Source of the DNA: DASXHY01 sp036272195
GTDB lineage: Bacteria > Verrucomicrobiota > Verrucomicrobiia > Limisphaerales > DASXHY01
Assembly: GCA_036272195.1 (NCBI GenBank)
Contig: DATAZE010000062.1
Coordinates: 116,162-180,161 of the forward strand
DNA: 64,000 bases
Direction of reading: 5' to 3'
Made by a program: the position numbers and the translations under genes. Shown piece by piece: positions 32,840 through 41,261 of this stretch. The notes under the pieces are model-generated. The model was given only the letters and a program-made list of their open reading frames with translations. It was not told the DNA's origin and ran no database searches. Numbering within the stretch: the stretch's first letter is position 1; the number at the start of each line of letters is the position of its first letter.

Positions 32840-33678
32840 GTACTTGTTGCCAGTCAACCGAAGAGAAAACACCGAAGATGGAAGCGCGGCGGGCCGCGCA
32901 AAATCTTTGGAAGCGCTATCACCAACAGGCGGACACGCACGTGGAAAATGATCTCGTGCAGCAATATCTTCCGCTGGTGGGGGCCATTCTCGGGCGGCTG
33001 GCGATGACGCTGCCGGAACACGTAGACCAGGATGATTTGCAGAGCGCGGGATTGGTGGGCCTGCTCCAGGCAGTGCGCAATTACGATCCCGAGAGTGGAA
33101 ATTCCTTTGAGACTTATGCGCGAGTGCGGATTCGCGGCGCGATGCTGGATGAATTGCGACGGATGGATTGGGTGCCGCGCACCGTTCACGAAAAGGCGCG
33201 GAAGATACAAGCCACGATGGCGGAGCTGGAACAAAAGCTGGGCCGCACCCCGACCGAAGCGCAGGTGGCCAAGGCGATGAATTTATCCGTGGACGACTAC
33301 ACGAAGCTGCTGGACGAAGTCCGCCCGGCGGCGTTTGTGTGTCTCGACGCGGTGTCCGCCGGCGAAAATGGCGACGGCGGCAGCCTTTACGAAGTGGTGG
33401 CTGACACGACCGACGACAGTCCCGCCGAGCAAACTTCACAGCGAGAATTGAAGCAGGTGGTGCTCGAACGGTTGAAGGACCTGCCGGAAATCCAGCGCAA
33501 GGTCCTCGCGCTTTATTACGGGGAAGATTTACATTTGCGGGAAATTGCGGAGGTTTTTGGGCTGACGGAATCGCGCATCTGCCAGATTCATTCGCAGGCC
33601 ATCCTGGCCATCCGCTCTTACGTGCAGCGGTTTGAGTCCGGTTTTGCCGGCCGACCCGCGGCCGCCAGGCATTCATGA
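32836..33678 (+). CDS. fliA: Flagellar sigma factor FliA (sigma-28)
   Basis: A 280-residue sigma-70-class factor of the FliA/WhiG group. Region 2 shows LVGAILGRLAMTLPEHVDQDD and AVRNYDPESGNSFETYARVRIRGAMLDELRRMDWVPR (residues about 48-114, given in parts). Region 3 has LGRTPTEAQVAKAMNLS, and region 4 has LPEIQRKVLALYY with LREIAEVFGLTESRICQIHS. It would drive late genes such as flagellin and motors. Its anti-sigma factor FlgM was not found in the window. The stop overlaps the motA start by 4 nt. Confidence 0.95.
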   Translation: MSTCCQSTEEKTPKMEARRAAQNLWKRYHQQADTHVENDLVQQYLPLVGAILGRLAMTLPEHVDQDDLQSAGLVGLLQAVRNYDPESGNSFETYARVRIRGAMLDELRRMDWVPRTVHEKARKIQATMAELEQKLGRTPTEAQVAKAMNLSVDDYTKLLDEVRPAAFVCLDAVSAGENGDGGSLYEVVADTTDDSPAEQTSQRELKQVVLERLKDLPEIQRKVLALYYGEDLHLREIAEVFGLTESRICQIHSQAILAIRSYVQRFESGFAGRPAAARHS

Positions 33679-34541
33679 TCATTGTTATTGGTTTCATCGT
33701 AGTTATTGGAAGCGTCCTTGGCGGATTCATCATGGGCGGCGGGAACCTCGCGGCCCTGGTGCATCCGAACGAGTTAATCATCATCGCGGGCGGCGCACTG
33801 GGAGCGATGGTGGTCATGTCGCCGCGAAAGGTGCTAATGGACATGGTCCACGGCCTGATCACGTGCCTGAAAGGCTCGCCACACAGCCGGGCGGCTTATG
33901 ATGAATTGCTGAAATTGCTTTACGAATTGTTCCTGCTGGGGCGGCGCAATGGCATGATCGCACTGGAAGAACACGTGATGGAACCGCAGAACAGCGCCAT
34001 TTTCCAAAAGTATCCCCTCTTTTCAAACAACCATCACGCGATGGAATTTCTTTGCGGCAGCCTGCGGCCAATTATTGACGGGAAAATCAAGCCCGACCAA
34101 TTGCGGCTGTTGCTGGACGTGGAAATCGGCCGGATGGAAGAAGAGCATCACGCGCCGGTGAACGTGCTGACCAAAACCGGCGACGCCATGCCCGGCTTCG
34201 GCATTGTGGCGGCGGTGCTGGGAATTGTGATCACGATGGCGTCGATTTCAGGCCCGGTGGAAAAGATCGGCGAACACGTGGCGGCGGCGCTCGTGGGAAC
34301 CTTTCTCGGAATTTTGCTGGCGTATGGATTTATCAGTCCGCTGGCGACGAACCTGGAATTTGTCGGAGCGGCGGAACTGGATTACACGCGTTGCATCGCG
34401 GCGTGCGTGACTGGTTTTGCGGGCGGCATGGCGCCGGTGACGGCGGTGGAACTGGGCCGGCGCGGCTTGAGCAGCGAACTGCGCCCGACGGCTGACGAGA
34501 TGGAGCAAATGTTCAAGGCGTTGAAAACCGCCGCCAAGTAA
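33675..34541 (+). CDS. motA: Flagellar stator protein MotA
   Basis: A 288-residue stator protein with four hydrophobic segments. The first pair is at residues about 2-55 (IIVIGFIVVIGSVLGGFIMG, and NELIIIAGGALGAMVVM). The second pair begins at KTGDAMPGFGIVAAVLGIVI, which carries the conserved proline, and GEHVAAALVGTFLGILLAYG. The cytoplasmic loop contains charged residues that interact with FliG. It matches the proton-driven MotA family. It is translationally coupled to fliA and 6 nt before motB. Confidence 0.96.
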   Translation: MIIVIGFIVVIGSVLGGFIMGGGNLAALVHPNELIIIAGGALGAMVVMSPRKVLMDMVHGLITCLKGSPHSRAAYDELLKLLYELFLLGRRNGMIALEEHVMEPQNSAIFQKYPLFSNNHHAMEFLCGSLRPIIDGKIKPDQLRLLLDVEIGRMEEEHHAPVNVLTKTGDAMPGFGIVAAVLGIVITMASISGPVEKIGEHVAAALVGTFLGILLAYGFISPLATNLEFVGAAELDYTRCIAACVTGFAGGMAPVTAVELGRRGLSSELRPTADEMEQMFKALKTAAK

Positions 34542-34547
34542 TCGCCC

Positions 34548-35330
34548 ATGGCAAAACAAAAACATGCTCATCACGGCGGTTCCTGGAAGGTCGCTTATGC
34601 CGACTTCGTCACGGCGATGATGGCGCTGTTTTTGTGCCTCTGGCTGACGGCGCAGGACACGAAAATCAAGGACGCCGTGGAACGCGCGTTTCGCAATCCG
34701 TTTTCGTCAGTCACGAAGGAATCCACGGGCATCATTCCGAACAAGGAAGCTTCGGCGAGTTACAAGCAAGCCGGTAAATTTGATTCCGTTTCCGCCGTGG
34801 AAATGGAAACGATGCGGCATGTCAGCGATGATTTGACGAAGCTGTTGCAAAAACAGGACGAGACGGAAACCGGCGTCCAGATTGACCTCACTTCCGACGG
34901 GCTGCGCATCAATATTTTTGACCGCTCGAACCGGCCGATTTTTGAGGCGGGCAACGACACTTTCACGCCCTACGGCGCGTGGGTTTTTTCGACGCTGGCG
35001 TGGGAAATTTCGCGGTATAAGACTTTTAAAATCGAGCTGGAAGGACATACGGAAACGAATGTCGAGACCGGCCATGAGGCGCACGGCAAATGGGATCTCT
35101 CAACCGAACGCGCAAACGCCGCACGGCGCAAGGTCGTGCAAAGCGGCGTGGATGATCTTCAGATTTGCAAGGTTTCGGGCTTTGCTGACACGGCGCCAAT
35201 GCCGGCGTTTCCGCCGGAAGCGGAAATCAATCGCCGGGTCACCGTGCTGCTTAAACTAAAAGCGTCGATCGACGGGATGTCGACTACGACCGCTTCCACC
35301 GCTCCCGACGATAACACTCATGCCAACTGA
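34548..35330 (+). CDS. motB: Flagellar stator protein MotB
   Basis: A 260-residue stator protein. One transmembrane helix at residues about 14-35 contains the proton-binding Asp19 (KVAYADFVTAMMALFLCLW). A plug and linker follow. The C-terminal OmpA-like peptidoglycan-binding domain has LRINIFDRSNRPIFEAGND, KIELEGHTETN and WDLSTERANAARR. It anchors the stator to the cell wall. The stop lies inside the next small gene (11-nt overlap). Confidence 0.96.
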   Translation: MAKQKHAHHGGSWKVAYADFVTAMMALFLCLWLTAQDTKIKDAVERAFRNPFSSVTKESTGIIPNKEASASYKQAGKFDSVSAVEMETMRHVSDDLTKLLQKQDETETGVQIDLTSDGLRINIFDRSNRPIFEAGNDTFTPYGAWVFSTLAWEISRYKTFKIELEGHTETNVETGHEAHGKWDLSTERANAARRKVVQSGVDDLQICKVSGFADTAPMPAFPPEAEINRRVTVLLKLKASIDGMSTTTASTAPDDNTHAN

Positions 35331-35598
35331 GCCTTTCCTGCCGTTGATTCCCACTGTGCCGGCGTCCCACGGCGAGCGCACGGATTTCCAGGCGACGGTC
35401 ATTTCCCAGCCGGGGCAAATGCAGAAATTTAGCGCGGTCGAATCATCGGCGGCCCAGGCCGGCCCGGGTGCGGCTGCGCGGGGTTCTGATTGTGAACCGC
35501 GCGTGACGGTTCAACGCGATGGAGATCGCGTGACGGCCATTCACATCCAATGCAGTTGCGGGAAAGTGATTGATCTGGCGTGCGTTTATCAGGGGTGA
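35320..35598 (+). CDS. Small cysteine-containing protein after motB
   Basis: A 92-residue protein that begins inside the motB 3' end. The N-terminal half is variable and Pro/Ala-rich. The C-terminal half is more structured: EPRVTVQRDGDRVTAIHIQC followed by SCGKVIDLACVYQG. The pattern C-x-C-G with a third Cys resembles a small beta-stranded or metal-binding tail. I know similar ends from proteins encoded beside flagellar genes in other phyla, but no established function. It ends the flhA-motB unit. Confidence 0.6.
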   Translation: MPTEPFLPLIPTVPASHGERTDFQATVISQPGQMQKFSAVESSAAQAGPGAAARGSDCEPRVTVQRDGDRVTAIHIQCSCGKVIDLACVYQG

Positions 35599-35688
35599 GT
35601 GAGCTAGTATTTTCAAAATTGCAGCCCTTCAGCCTCGCACCAATGGCCGGAATCCATTAACTACTGTTTTTGCCTTTAGAAAAAATAT

Positions 35689-35756
35689 GACTTCCCCCAT
35701 TTGCCAGACATTAAATGGGGGAAGTCGATTTTATATTCGTTGTGTAGTTTTGTCGA
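35689..35756. repeat. Hairpin element, copy 1 (possible terminator or structured RNA)
   Basis: Arms 35689-35702 (GACTTCCCCCATTT) and 35713-35726 pair perfectly over 14 bp, with a 10-nt loop containing CCAGAC. A tail GATTTTATATTCG, then GTGTAGTTTTGTCGAT follows. The element at 43753-43821 has the same loop core and tail but a different stem sequence. It lies after the last gene of the flhA-motB unit and may end transcription. Confidence 0.8.
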
Positions 35757-36052
35757 TAAAGATCCTCAAGGAATCAAGGTTCCAGAATTTCTATCGTGCC
35801 GGACTAGCGGATCGCTTCGGCCTAGAGCGTTCTACCTGCCGTGAACTTTGCCCACAAAAGATGTCGGAAATAATTTCGGCGCGGACAGCGGCGCAAGCGT
35901 GAACAACCCGTGTTGACTATATCATTCCTTCCGCTGAACGCGGACGGCGACGCCACAGCGCGGGCGTCCCTACCTGCCCCCCTCGTGCAAAGCTTTTGCC
36001 TATGGAAAAGGTTTCCCGTTGGTTACTGATCAGTTCTACTTTTCGGCCCAAC

Positions 36053-36121
36053 CCGGCAATTTCTGCAATGGCCCCCGGAATCTTTTGCCAATCGGACAGT
36101 GAAATGGCCCAAAATTGCCGG
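36053..36121. repeat. Inverted pair upstream of the flgF promoter
   Basis: CCGGCAATTT (36053-36062) and AAATTGCCGG (36112-36121) are perfect 10-nt inverted copies, with secondary matches (AATGGCCC) inside. The right arm ends 10 nt before the -24 element. It could be a hairpin or a pair of activator half-sites; nothing decides between them. Confidence 0.45.
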
Positions 36122-36131
36122 AAAAAGCCCG

Positions 36132-36147
36132 TGGCACATACGCTGCT
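36132..36147 (+). promoter_or_regulatory. Sigma-54 promoter of the flgF operon
   Basis: TGGCAC-N5-CTGCT with exact GG-N10-GC spacing, followed by AAACAGG as at the flgB site. The expected start is near 36158, about 4 nt before the flgF ATG at 36162, so the mRNA would be almost leaderless. Confidence 0.8.
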
Positions 36148-36161
36148 AAACAGGTTTTTGC

Positions 36162-36914
36162 ATGAATGTCAGTTTGTACCAGGCCGCAGCAGCGATGAAT
36201 GCCACCGCACGCTGGCAGGACATGATTTCCGAAAACCTCGCCGCCAGTTCGGTGCCCGGTTCACGGAAACAGGATGTTACCTTTTCCTCAATTGAAGCAG
36301 GAATGCCCAGCGGCACGCTCGGCCTGAACGGACAACGTTTTTCCATTCCCTCAGCCCGCACCGGCACGAATTTCAGCCAGGGACAGATGCTGCCCACCGG
36401 GGTAGCGACGGATTTCGCCATTGATGGACCGGGTTTCTTTCAAGTGCAGTTGCCCAGTGGCGACACTGGGTTCACCCGCAACGGCACCTTTCAACTGAAT
36501 GCCCAAGGCCAGCTTGTGACCCAGCAGGGCTATCCGGTCGCCAGCGAAAGCGGCGGCCCGCTCCAGTTGGACCCGACGAATCCCGCGCCGATGACGGTAT
36601 CGGCTTCGGGCGATGTCACCCAGGGCAATGAAGCCCGCGGCAAGATTCGGATGGCAGAATTCGCCGATCAGCACCAACTGACAGTGATGGGCGGCGGATA
36701 TTTTCTCAACGGCAACCCGGCGGTTAAACCCGAGTCGGCCAAAATTTCACAATTACGCCAGGGTTTCATCGAACAGGGCAACAGCTCGCCGACGACGGAA
36801 ATGGCCGGCCTCATCACAGCGATGCGCCTGTTTGAATCGAATCAAAAGGTGCTGCAGATGCAGGACGATCGCATGGGGCGCGTCATTACTGATTTGGGAG
36901 GGACGGGGCAATGA
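36162..36914 (+). CDS. flgF: Flagellar rod protein FlgF
   Basis: A 250-residue rod/hook-family protein. The N-terminus MNVSLYQAAAAMNATARWQD with SENLAASSVPGSRK is a diverged form of the usual N-terminal signature. The middle has DFAIDGPGFFQVQLPSGDTGF and TRNGTFQLNAQGQLVTQQGY. The C-terminal EMAGLITAMRLFESNQKVLQ is normal. It is assigned as FlgF because it precedes flgG. There is no alternative downstream start that keeps the N-terminal helix, which matters for the nearly leaderless transcript suggested by the promoter. Confidence 0.9.
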   Translation: MNVSLYQAAAAMNATARWQDMISENLAASSVPGSRKQDVTFSSIEAGMPSGTLGLNGQRFSIPSARTGTNFSQGQMLPTGVATDFAIDGPGFFQVQLPSGDTGFTRNGTFQLNAQGQLVTQQGYPVASESGGPLQLDPTNPAPMTVSASGDVTQGNEARGKIRMAEFADQHQLTVMGGGYFLNGNPAVKPESAKISQLRQGFIEQGNSSPTTEMAGLITAMRLFESNQKVLQMQDDRMGRVITDLGGTGQ

Positions 36915-36986
36915 GGCCAAGTTTCAAATTCCAAATTCCAAATTACAAGGGCGAAAGGCCAATTGTCGGACTTTCAGTCTGCCACT

Positions 36987-37014
36987 CGTCATTCGTCACC
37001 CGTCACCCGTCACT
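36987..37014. repeat. Heptamer repeat, CGTCACC type
   Basis: Four consecutive 7-nt units (CGTCATT, CGTCACC, CGTCACC, CGTCACT) sit in the flgF-flgG gap, 7 nt before the flgG ATG. AAATTCC units precede them at 36927-36950. The minus strand at 550-568 carries the same unit. Confidence 0.8.
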
Positions 37015-37021
37015 CTGATTT

Positions 37022-37804
37022 ATGTTACGCTCTCTTTACTCCGCCGCGGCTGGGATGGAATCGCAGCAATTGAATCTCGATGTCATCTCGAACAACCTCG
37101 CGAACGTCAACACGACGGGTTTCAAGAAGAGCAAGGCCGAGTTCCAGGAACTGCTTTATCAAACGACGCGCGCTCCGGGCGCCGATCAAGGCTCGGGCAA
37201 TGTATTGCCGACGGGCATCCAGGTCGGCCAGGGTTCGCGGGCGGTGGCCACGGCACGCATTTTCACCAACGGTGATCTCACCCAAACCGGCGAGCAACTC
37301 GATGTCGCGGTGCAGGGCGATGGTTTTTTTGAAGTGCAAATGCCGGACGGCACGCTGGCTTATACGCGCGACGGCGCATTCAAGTCCTCCTCTGACGGCC
37401 GCATCGTCACGAGCGACGGCCTGCCGCTGCAAGCGGGTTTTCAACCTGTGCCCTCCGGCACGACCAACATCACCATCGGTTCGCAAGGCAATGTGACTTA
37501 CACCGGCGCGAACGGCACAACGAGTTTCCAGGTACAACTGGTGCGGTTCGCCAATCCGGCCGGCCTCGAGAGCATGGGCGGAAACCTTTACAAGGAAACC
37601 GCCGCGTCCGGCACGCCGCAGCTCGGCACGCCCGGCGCGAATGGTTTCGGCACGCTCAACCAGGGCTATCTCGAACTTTCCAACGTGAAGGTCGTGGAGG
37701 AAATGGTGAATTTGATCATGGCGCAACGCGCTTACGAAGTGAATTCCAAGGCGGTGCAAGCCGCCGATGAAATGATGCAGCAAAGCAACAATCTCAAACG
37801 CTGA
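37022..37804 (+). CDS. flgG: Flagellar distal rod protein FlgG
   Basis: A 260-residue distal rod protein. Seen: MLRSLYSAAAGMESQQLNLD, NNLANVNTTGFKKSKAEFQE, QGDGFFEVQMPDGTLAYTRD and the C-terminal VEEMVNLIMAQRAYEVNSK, which are all FlgG hallmarks. The length is exactly typical. The stop overlaps the flgA start by one base. Confidence 0.97.
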   Translation: MLRSLYSAAAGMESQQLNLDVISNNLANVNTTGFKKSKAEFQELLYQTTRAPGADQGSGNVLPTGIQVGQGSRAVATARIFTNGDLTQTGEQLDVAVQGDGFFEVQMPDGTLAYTRDGAFKSSSDGRIVTSDGLPLQAGFQPVPSGTTNITIGSQGNVTYTGANGTTSFQVQLVRFANPAGLESMGGNLYKETAASGTPQLGTPGANGFGTLNQGYLELSNVKVVEEMVNLIMAQRAYEVNSKAVQAADEMMQQSNNLKR

Positions 37805-38565
37805 TGAATTTACCGATGCGAATCACGCTTTTCTTTTTGGTTCTTGGCCTGGCTGCGAGTCCCGCGCTCACGCTCCACGCGGACGAGCCCGCGGTTTCCG
37901 CCTCTTTGTCCCCTGCCCCATCCGTCCACGCGTTCGGCCAGGCAGAACTGGTGACGATGCTTACTTCGGCGTTGCAGGAAGATTACGTGAAAGACAAAGG
38001 CGAATTGGAAATTCGCATCACCCAGCCCTGGGCCACACGCAACCTTTCCGACGAACCGGTCACGGTAAAAATTCTTGAGATACCGACCATGGGCGTTACC
38101 TCGTCGTTCATCGTGCGATTTGAATTGCGCACGGCGGACAAAAGCATCGGCTCGTGGCAAGTGCCCGTGCAGGCGCATATCTGGCGCGATGCCTGGGTGG
38201 CTCATTCGATGTTGAAACGCGGTGATTCCCTCGCGGGCGCCGACCTGGCGCGTGAACGGCGCGATATGCTGACGATTCACGAACCGCTGGCGGAATTTTC
38301 CCCGGGCGACAGCACCCTGCAAATCGCCGAGCCGGTGGGTATGGGCGCGCCTTTATTTGCGCGTTCGATAAAGCTGATTCCGGTGGTGCATCGCGGGCAG
38401 GTGGTGACGGCGCTGATCGAAGATGGCGCGTTCACCGTGCAAATGAAAGTCGAAGCGCTGGAAGACGGGTCACCCGGCCAGGTCGTTCGCGCACGCAACC
38501 AGCAATCACTGCGCGATATTCGCGGAAAAGTCCTCAACGAACAAACCATCCTTGTTTCACTCTGA
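37804..38565 (+). CDS. flgA: P-ring assembly chaperone FlgA
   Basis: A 253-residue periplasmic protein with a signal peptide (ITLFFLVLGLAASPALTLHA) and a C-terminal SAF domain: DAWVAHSMLKRGDSLAGADL, then GMGAPLFARSIKLIPVVHRG and GQVVRARNQQSLRDIRGKVL. FlgA escorts FlgI to the growing P ring. It lies between flgG and flgH with single-base overlaps on both sides, as in many Gram-negative operons. Confidence 0.92.
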   Translation: MNLPMRITLFFLVLGLAASPALTLHADEPAVSASLSPAPSVHAFGQAELVTMLTSALQEDYVKDKGELEIRITQPWATRNLSDEPVTVKILEIPTMGVTSSFIVRFELRTADKSIGSWQVPVQAHIWRDAWVAHSMLKRGDSLAGADLARERRDMLTIHEPLAEFSPGDSTLQIAEPVGMGAPLFARSIKLIPVVHRGQVVTALIEDGAFTVQMKVEALEDGSPGQVVRARNQQSLRDIRGKVLNEQTILVSL

Positions 38566-39179
38566 TGAAAATTAAAAATATTTTACCAATCGTCGCGGCG
38601 CTGGCGTTGCCGGCGGTGTCTTTTTCGCAATCGCTCTGGCACGATGAAGTTTCGCGGCCGATGTTCGCGGACAAACGCGCCACACAAGTGGGCGATATCA
38701 TCACCATCGTCGTTTCTGAAACCAGCACGGCCAGCAAAAACAACGAGACCAAGACGGAGAAGCAATCCAGCTTGAATGCCGCCATCGCGTCGTTTCTTTA
38801 CCCGGTCACGGCCAGCGGTTTGCTCACCAAGAAGGGGCAATTGCCGGCGATAAGTTACAGCTCCGATGCCAAGCACGACGGCAGCGGGAGCATCAATAAT
38901 TCCGAAACCGTGGTCGCGAAAGTGGCCGTGCGCATCGTGGATGTGCTGCCGAATCGCAACCTGGTGGTGGAAGGCCGGCGCGAGACTGCGTTCAGCGGCG
39001 AGCATCAAACGATTGTTCTGCGCGGCACCGTCCGCCAGGACGACGTGGCTTCTGATAATACTGTTTTCAGCTACAACGTGGCCGATGCCACGATCCAGAT
39101 TATCGGTAAGGGCACCGTCACCGACACTCAGCGCAAGGGCTGGTTCACCCGCATTTGGGACAAGCTGACGCCGTTTTGA
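38565..39179 (+). CDS. flgH: Flagellar L-ring protein FlgH
   Basis: A 204-residue outer-membrane ring protein. Seen: the signal peptide LPIVAALALPAVSFS, then RATQVGDIITIVVSETSTASK and KVAVRIVDVLPNRNLVVEGR, and the SYNVADATIQIIGKGTVTD end, all FlgH features. Enterobacterial FlgH is a lipoprotein, but this sequence has no Cys after its signal peptide, so it is probably cleaved by signal peptidase I. Its presence indicates an outer membrane. Confidence 0.94.
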   Translation: MKIKNILPIVAALALPAVSFSQSLWHDEVSRPMFADKRATQVGDIITIVVSETSTASKNNETKTEKQSSLNAAIASFLYPVTASGLLTKKGQLPAISYSSDAKHDGSGSINNSETVVAKVAVRIVDVLPNRNLVVEGRRETAFSGEHQTIVLRGTVRQDDVASDNTVFSYNVADATIQIIGKGTVTDTQRKGWFTRIWDKLTPF

Positions 39180-39189
39180 TCGATTGGCC

Positions 39190-40359
39190 ATGTCGCTGAA
39201 TGTTTTGAAAATGAATTTGAAGCAATATTTTAAAAGATCGCTCGGCGAGAAGCCGCACTCCGGCTGGGGAGCATCTGCGATTTTAGCGCTTTTGCTCGCC
39301 GCGTTGTTCCCCTGCCCTGCGGGCGCAGTGCAGGTGCGCGATCTCGTGATGATCTCCGGCGCGCGCGACAACCAACTTGTGGGTTACGGCCTCGTGGCCG
39401 GGCTCGCGGGCGACGGTGACAAGGACCCGGTTTATACGAAGCAAACCGTGGCGAATTTATTGCAACGTTATGGCGTCAATGTTCCTCCCACCACACTCTC
39501 GGCGAAAAATGTCGCGGTCGTGATGGTCACGGCGGACATTCCGGCGTTCGTGAAATCCGGCTCGCGGCTCGATGTGCAGGTCGCATCAATGGGCGATGCC
39601 AAATCTCTTCAAGGCGGCGTGCTGCTGCAAACTCCGCTGCTCGGTGCGGATAACAAAGTTTACGCGGTCGCGCAGGGGCCGTTGTCCATTGGTGGATTTG
39701 TCGCGGGAGGCGGCAGCGGCGCCAGCGTGACAAAGAATCATCCGACCGCCGCGCAGATTGTGAACGGCGCGATCGTGGAACGCGAAATTCCCACCTCGAT
39801 TGTGCATGACGACACGATTGAATTGCTGTTGCGTGAACCGAGTTTCACCACGGCTTCACGGCTGTCCGCGGTCATTAACGAAGCATTTACGAATTCGGCG
39901 CACGCGCTGGATTCAACCTCGGTGCGGGTGCGCATGCCGGAAGGCGCCAGCGCCTTTCCGGTGGATTTCATCGCCCGCCTGCAAAACCTTGAAGTGATGC
40001 CCGACACGCCGGCGCGCATCATCATCAATGAACGCACCGGCACGATTGTGGCGACCTCGAGCATTCGCATTTTGAGCTGCGCGGTCTCGCAGGGCAATAT
40101 CACGATCAACGTGGCCACGACGCTTGATGTTTCGCAGCCCGGTCCCTTTAGCAAAACCGGACAGACGGTGGTGACGCCGCGCACGACGACGGAAGTCACG
40201 GAAAGCAAGGCGGCGCTGGTGGCGCTTCCGGAATTGCCGACGGTGGAAAAAGTGGCGTCGGCTTTGAACGCGCTGGGCGCAACGCCGCGCGATATGATGG
40301 CGATTTTTGAAGCGATGAAACAGGCCGGCGCGTTGCAGGCCGAATTAATCATCCGATGA
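39190..40359 (+). CDS. flgI: Flagellar P-ring protein FlgI
   Basis: A 389-residue periplasmic ring protein with a signal peptide (ILALLLAALFPCPAGA, after an unusually long N-region of about 30 residues) and the core VRDLVMISGARDNQLVGYGL, TVANLLQRYGVNVPP, NVAVVMVTADIPAFVKSGSR and RIIINERTGTIVA. The end has ALNALGATPRDMMAIFEAMK. A TTG six nt upstream is a possible start. An internal Met at residue 8 would shorten the N-region and may be the true start. The stop overlaps the flgJ start. Confidence 0.95.
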   Translation: MSLNVLKMNLKQYFKRSLGEKPHSGWGASAILALLLAALFPCPAGAVQVRDLVMISGARDNQLVGYGLVAGLAGDGDKDPVYTKQTVANLLQRYGVNVPPTTLSAKNVAVVMVTADIPAFVKSGSRLDVQVASMGDAKSLQGGVLLQTPLLGADNKVYAVAQGPLSIGGFVAGGGSGASVTKNHPTAAQIVNGAIVEREIPTSIVHDDTIELLLREPSFTTASRLSAVINEAFTNSAHALDSTSVRVRMPEGASAFPVDFIARLQNLEVMPDTPARIIINERTGTIVATSSIRILSCAVSQGNITINVATTLDVSQPGPFSKTGQTVVTPRTTTEVTESKAALVALPELPTVEKVASALNALGATPRDMMAIFEAMKQAGALQAELIIR

Positions 40360-40793
40360 ACATTCCCGCGCTCAAACCTCACGTAGTGGCCTCGGATATT
40401 TCGCCGGAGCGACTGGCGAAGAATCCGCAGTTGACCGAGCACGAAAAAATCGCCGAGGCCAGCCGGCAGTTTGAATCCATTTTATTGAAGCAGATTTTGG
40501 ATGGCGCGCAGAAGACGGTGATCAAATCGAAGTTTTCGGATGATTCGACCGCGTCGGGGATTTATCACGACATGATAACGCAGCAGCTTGCGGACAGTAT
40601 TTCGAAGTCGGGCACGTTTGGGCTGGCAAAGACGTTCGAGCAACAGCTCAACCGGCCGGAGACGACCAAATCACATCAGCAGCACGCCGGTGAAACAGAA
40701 GTTTCGCATAAAAAAACCATTTCCGCGGGAACTCACGCCGCGGCACAGCCCTTAAAACCTTTCCATGAACGAACTCTTACAAAACCTGATTGA
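40356..40793 (+). CDS. flgJ: Rod-binding protein FlgJ, without muramidase domain
   Basis: A 145-residue protein with the rod-binding domain only: EKIAEASRQFESILLKQILD, then ASGIYHDMITQQLADSISKSGTFGLA (in part). Proteobacterial FlgJ usually carries a C-terminal peptidoglycan hydrolase, absent here, so another enzyme must open the wall. The C-terminal 35 residues are low-complexity. It overlaps flgN by 29 nt. Confidence 0.9.
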   Translation: MNIPALKPHVVASDISPERLAKNPQLTEHEKIAEASRQFESILLKQILDGAQKTVIKSKFSDDSTASGIYHDMITQQLADSISKSGTFGLAKTFEQQLNRPETTKSHQQHAGETEVSHKKTISAGTHAAAQPLKPFHERTLTKPD

Positions 40794-41259
40794 AGCCCTG
40801 CGGGAAGAATTGAAGGAATACGGCGAGATGCTCGCCTTGCTCGACCAGCAGCAGGAAATGGTCACGCACCGGCAAACGCAGGACTTGCTGCAATGCGTGG
40901 CCTGCGTCAACGTCCAGGCCGAGGCCATCGCCGCCGCCCGCTGTGAACGCGAACAGCGCCAGCGCGAAGTGGCGCGGGAACTGAAGCTGGAGGCGGACGC
41001 GCCATTTAACGAAGTGGTGCCGAAACTTCCGGCGCAGTTTCAGCCGCTGATGAAGGCATTGGTGCAGGAAAATAATCAACTGCTCGCCCGCATCCAGCAG
41101 CGCGCGCGGCAAAATCATTTATTGCTGACGCGGATTGTCGATTTGATGCAGCGTTTTCTCGGCTCGTTGTTCCCGGGGAACCCGACGACTTATGACCAGG
41201 CGGGCCAATTGCTGGCCTCTTCCCTGCCCCAACGCACGGTTTACGATGCGATCGGCTGA
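40765..41259 (+). CDS. flgN: Flagellar export chaperone FlgN
   Basis: A 164-residue helical protein before flgK, the usual place of FlgN. It begins MNELLQNLIEALREELKEYG and has ALLDQQQEMVTHRQTQDLL, followed by LMKALVQENNQLLARIQQRA and ITRIVDLMQRFL-like helices. FlgN binds the C-termini of FlgK and FlgL and keeps them export-competent. Identity is low in this family, so position supports the call. Confidence 0.88.
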   Translation: MNELLQNLIEALREELKEYGEMLALLDQQQEMVTHRQTQDLLQCVACVNVQAEAIAAARCEREQRQREVARELKLEADAPFNEVVPKLPAQFQPLMKALVQENNQLLARIQQRARQNHLLLTRIVDLMQRFLGSLFPGNPTTYDQAGQLLASSLPQRTVYDAIG

Positions 41260-41261
41260 TT

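Larger units (their letters stand above)
35599..36161. other. Gene-free region between the motB and flgF units
   Basis: No gene was recognised. It contains a strong hairpin with a conserved tail (35689-35756), a GCGGACGGCGACGC-type repeat near 35940-35960, a 10-bp inverted pair (36053-36062 and 36112-36121), and the sigma-54 promoter of flgF at 36132. Confidence 0.6.

Noticed and set aside
36987..37014. Short direct repeats considered as a CRISPR array
   Set aside because: The units are 7 nt long and contiguous, without spacers, and no cas gene is nearby.
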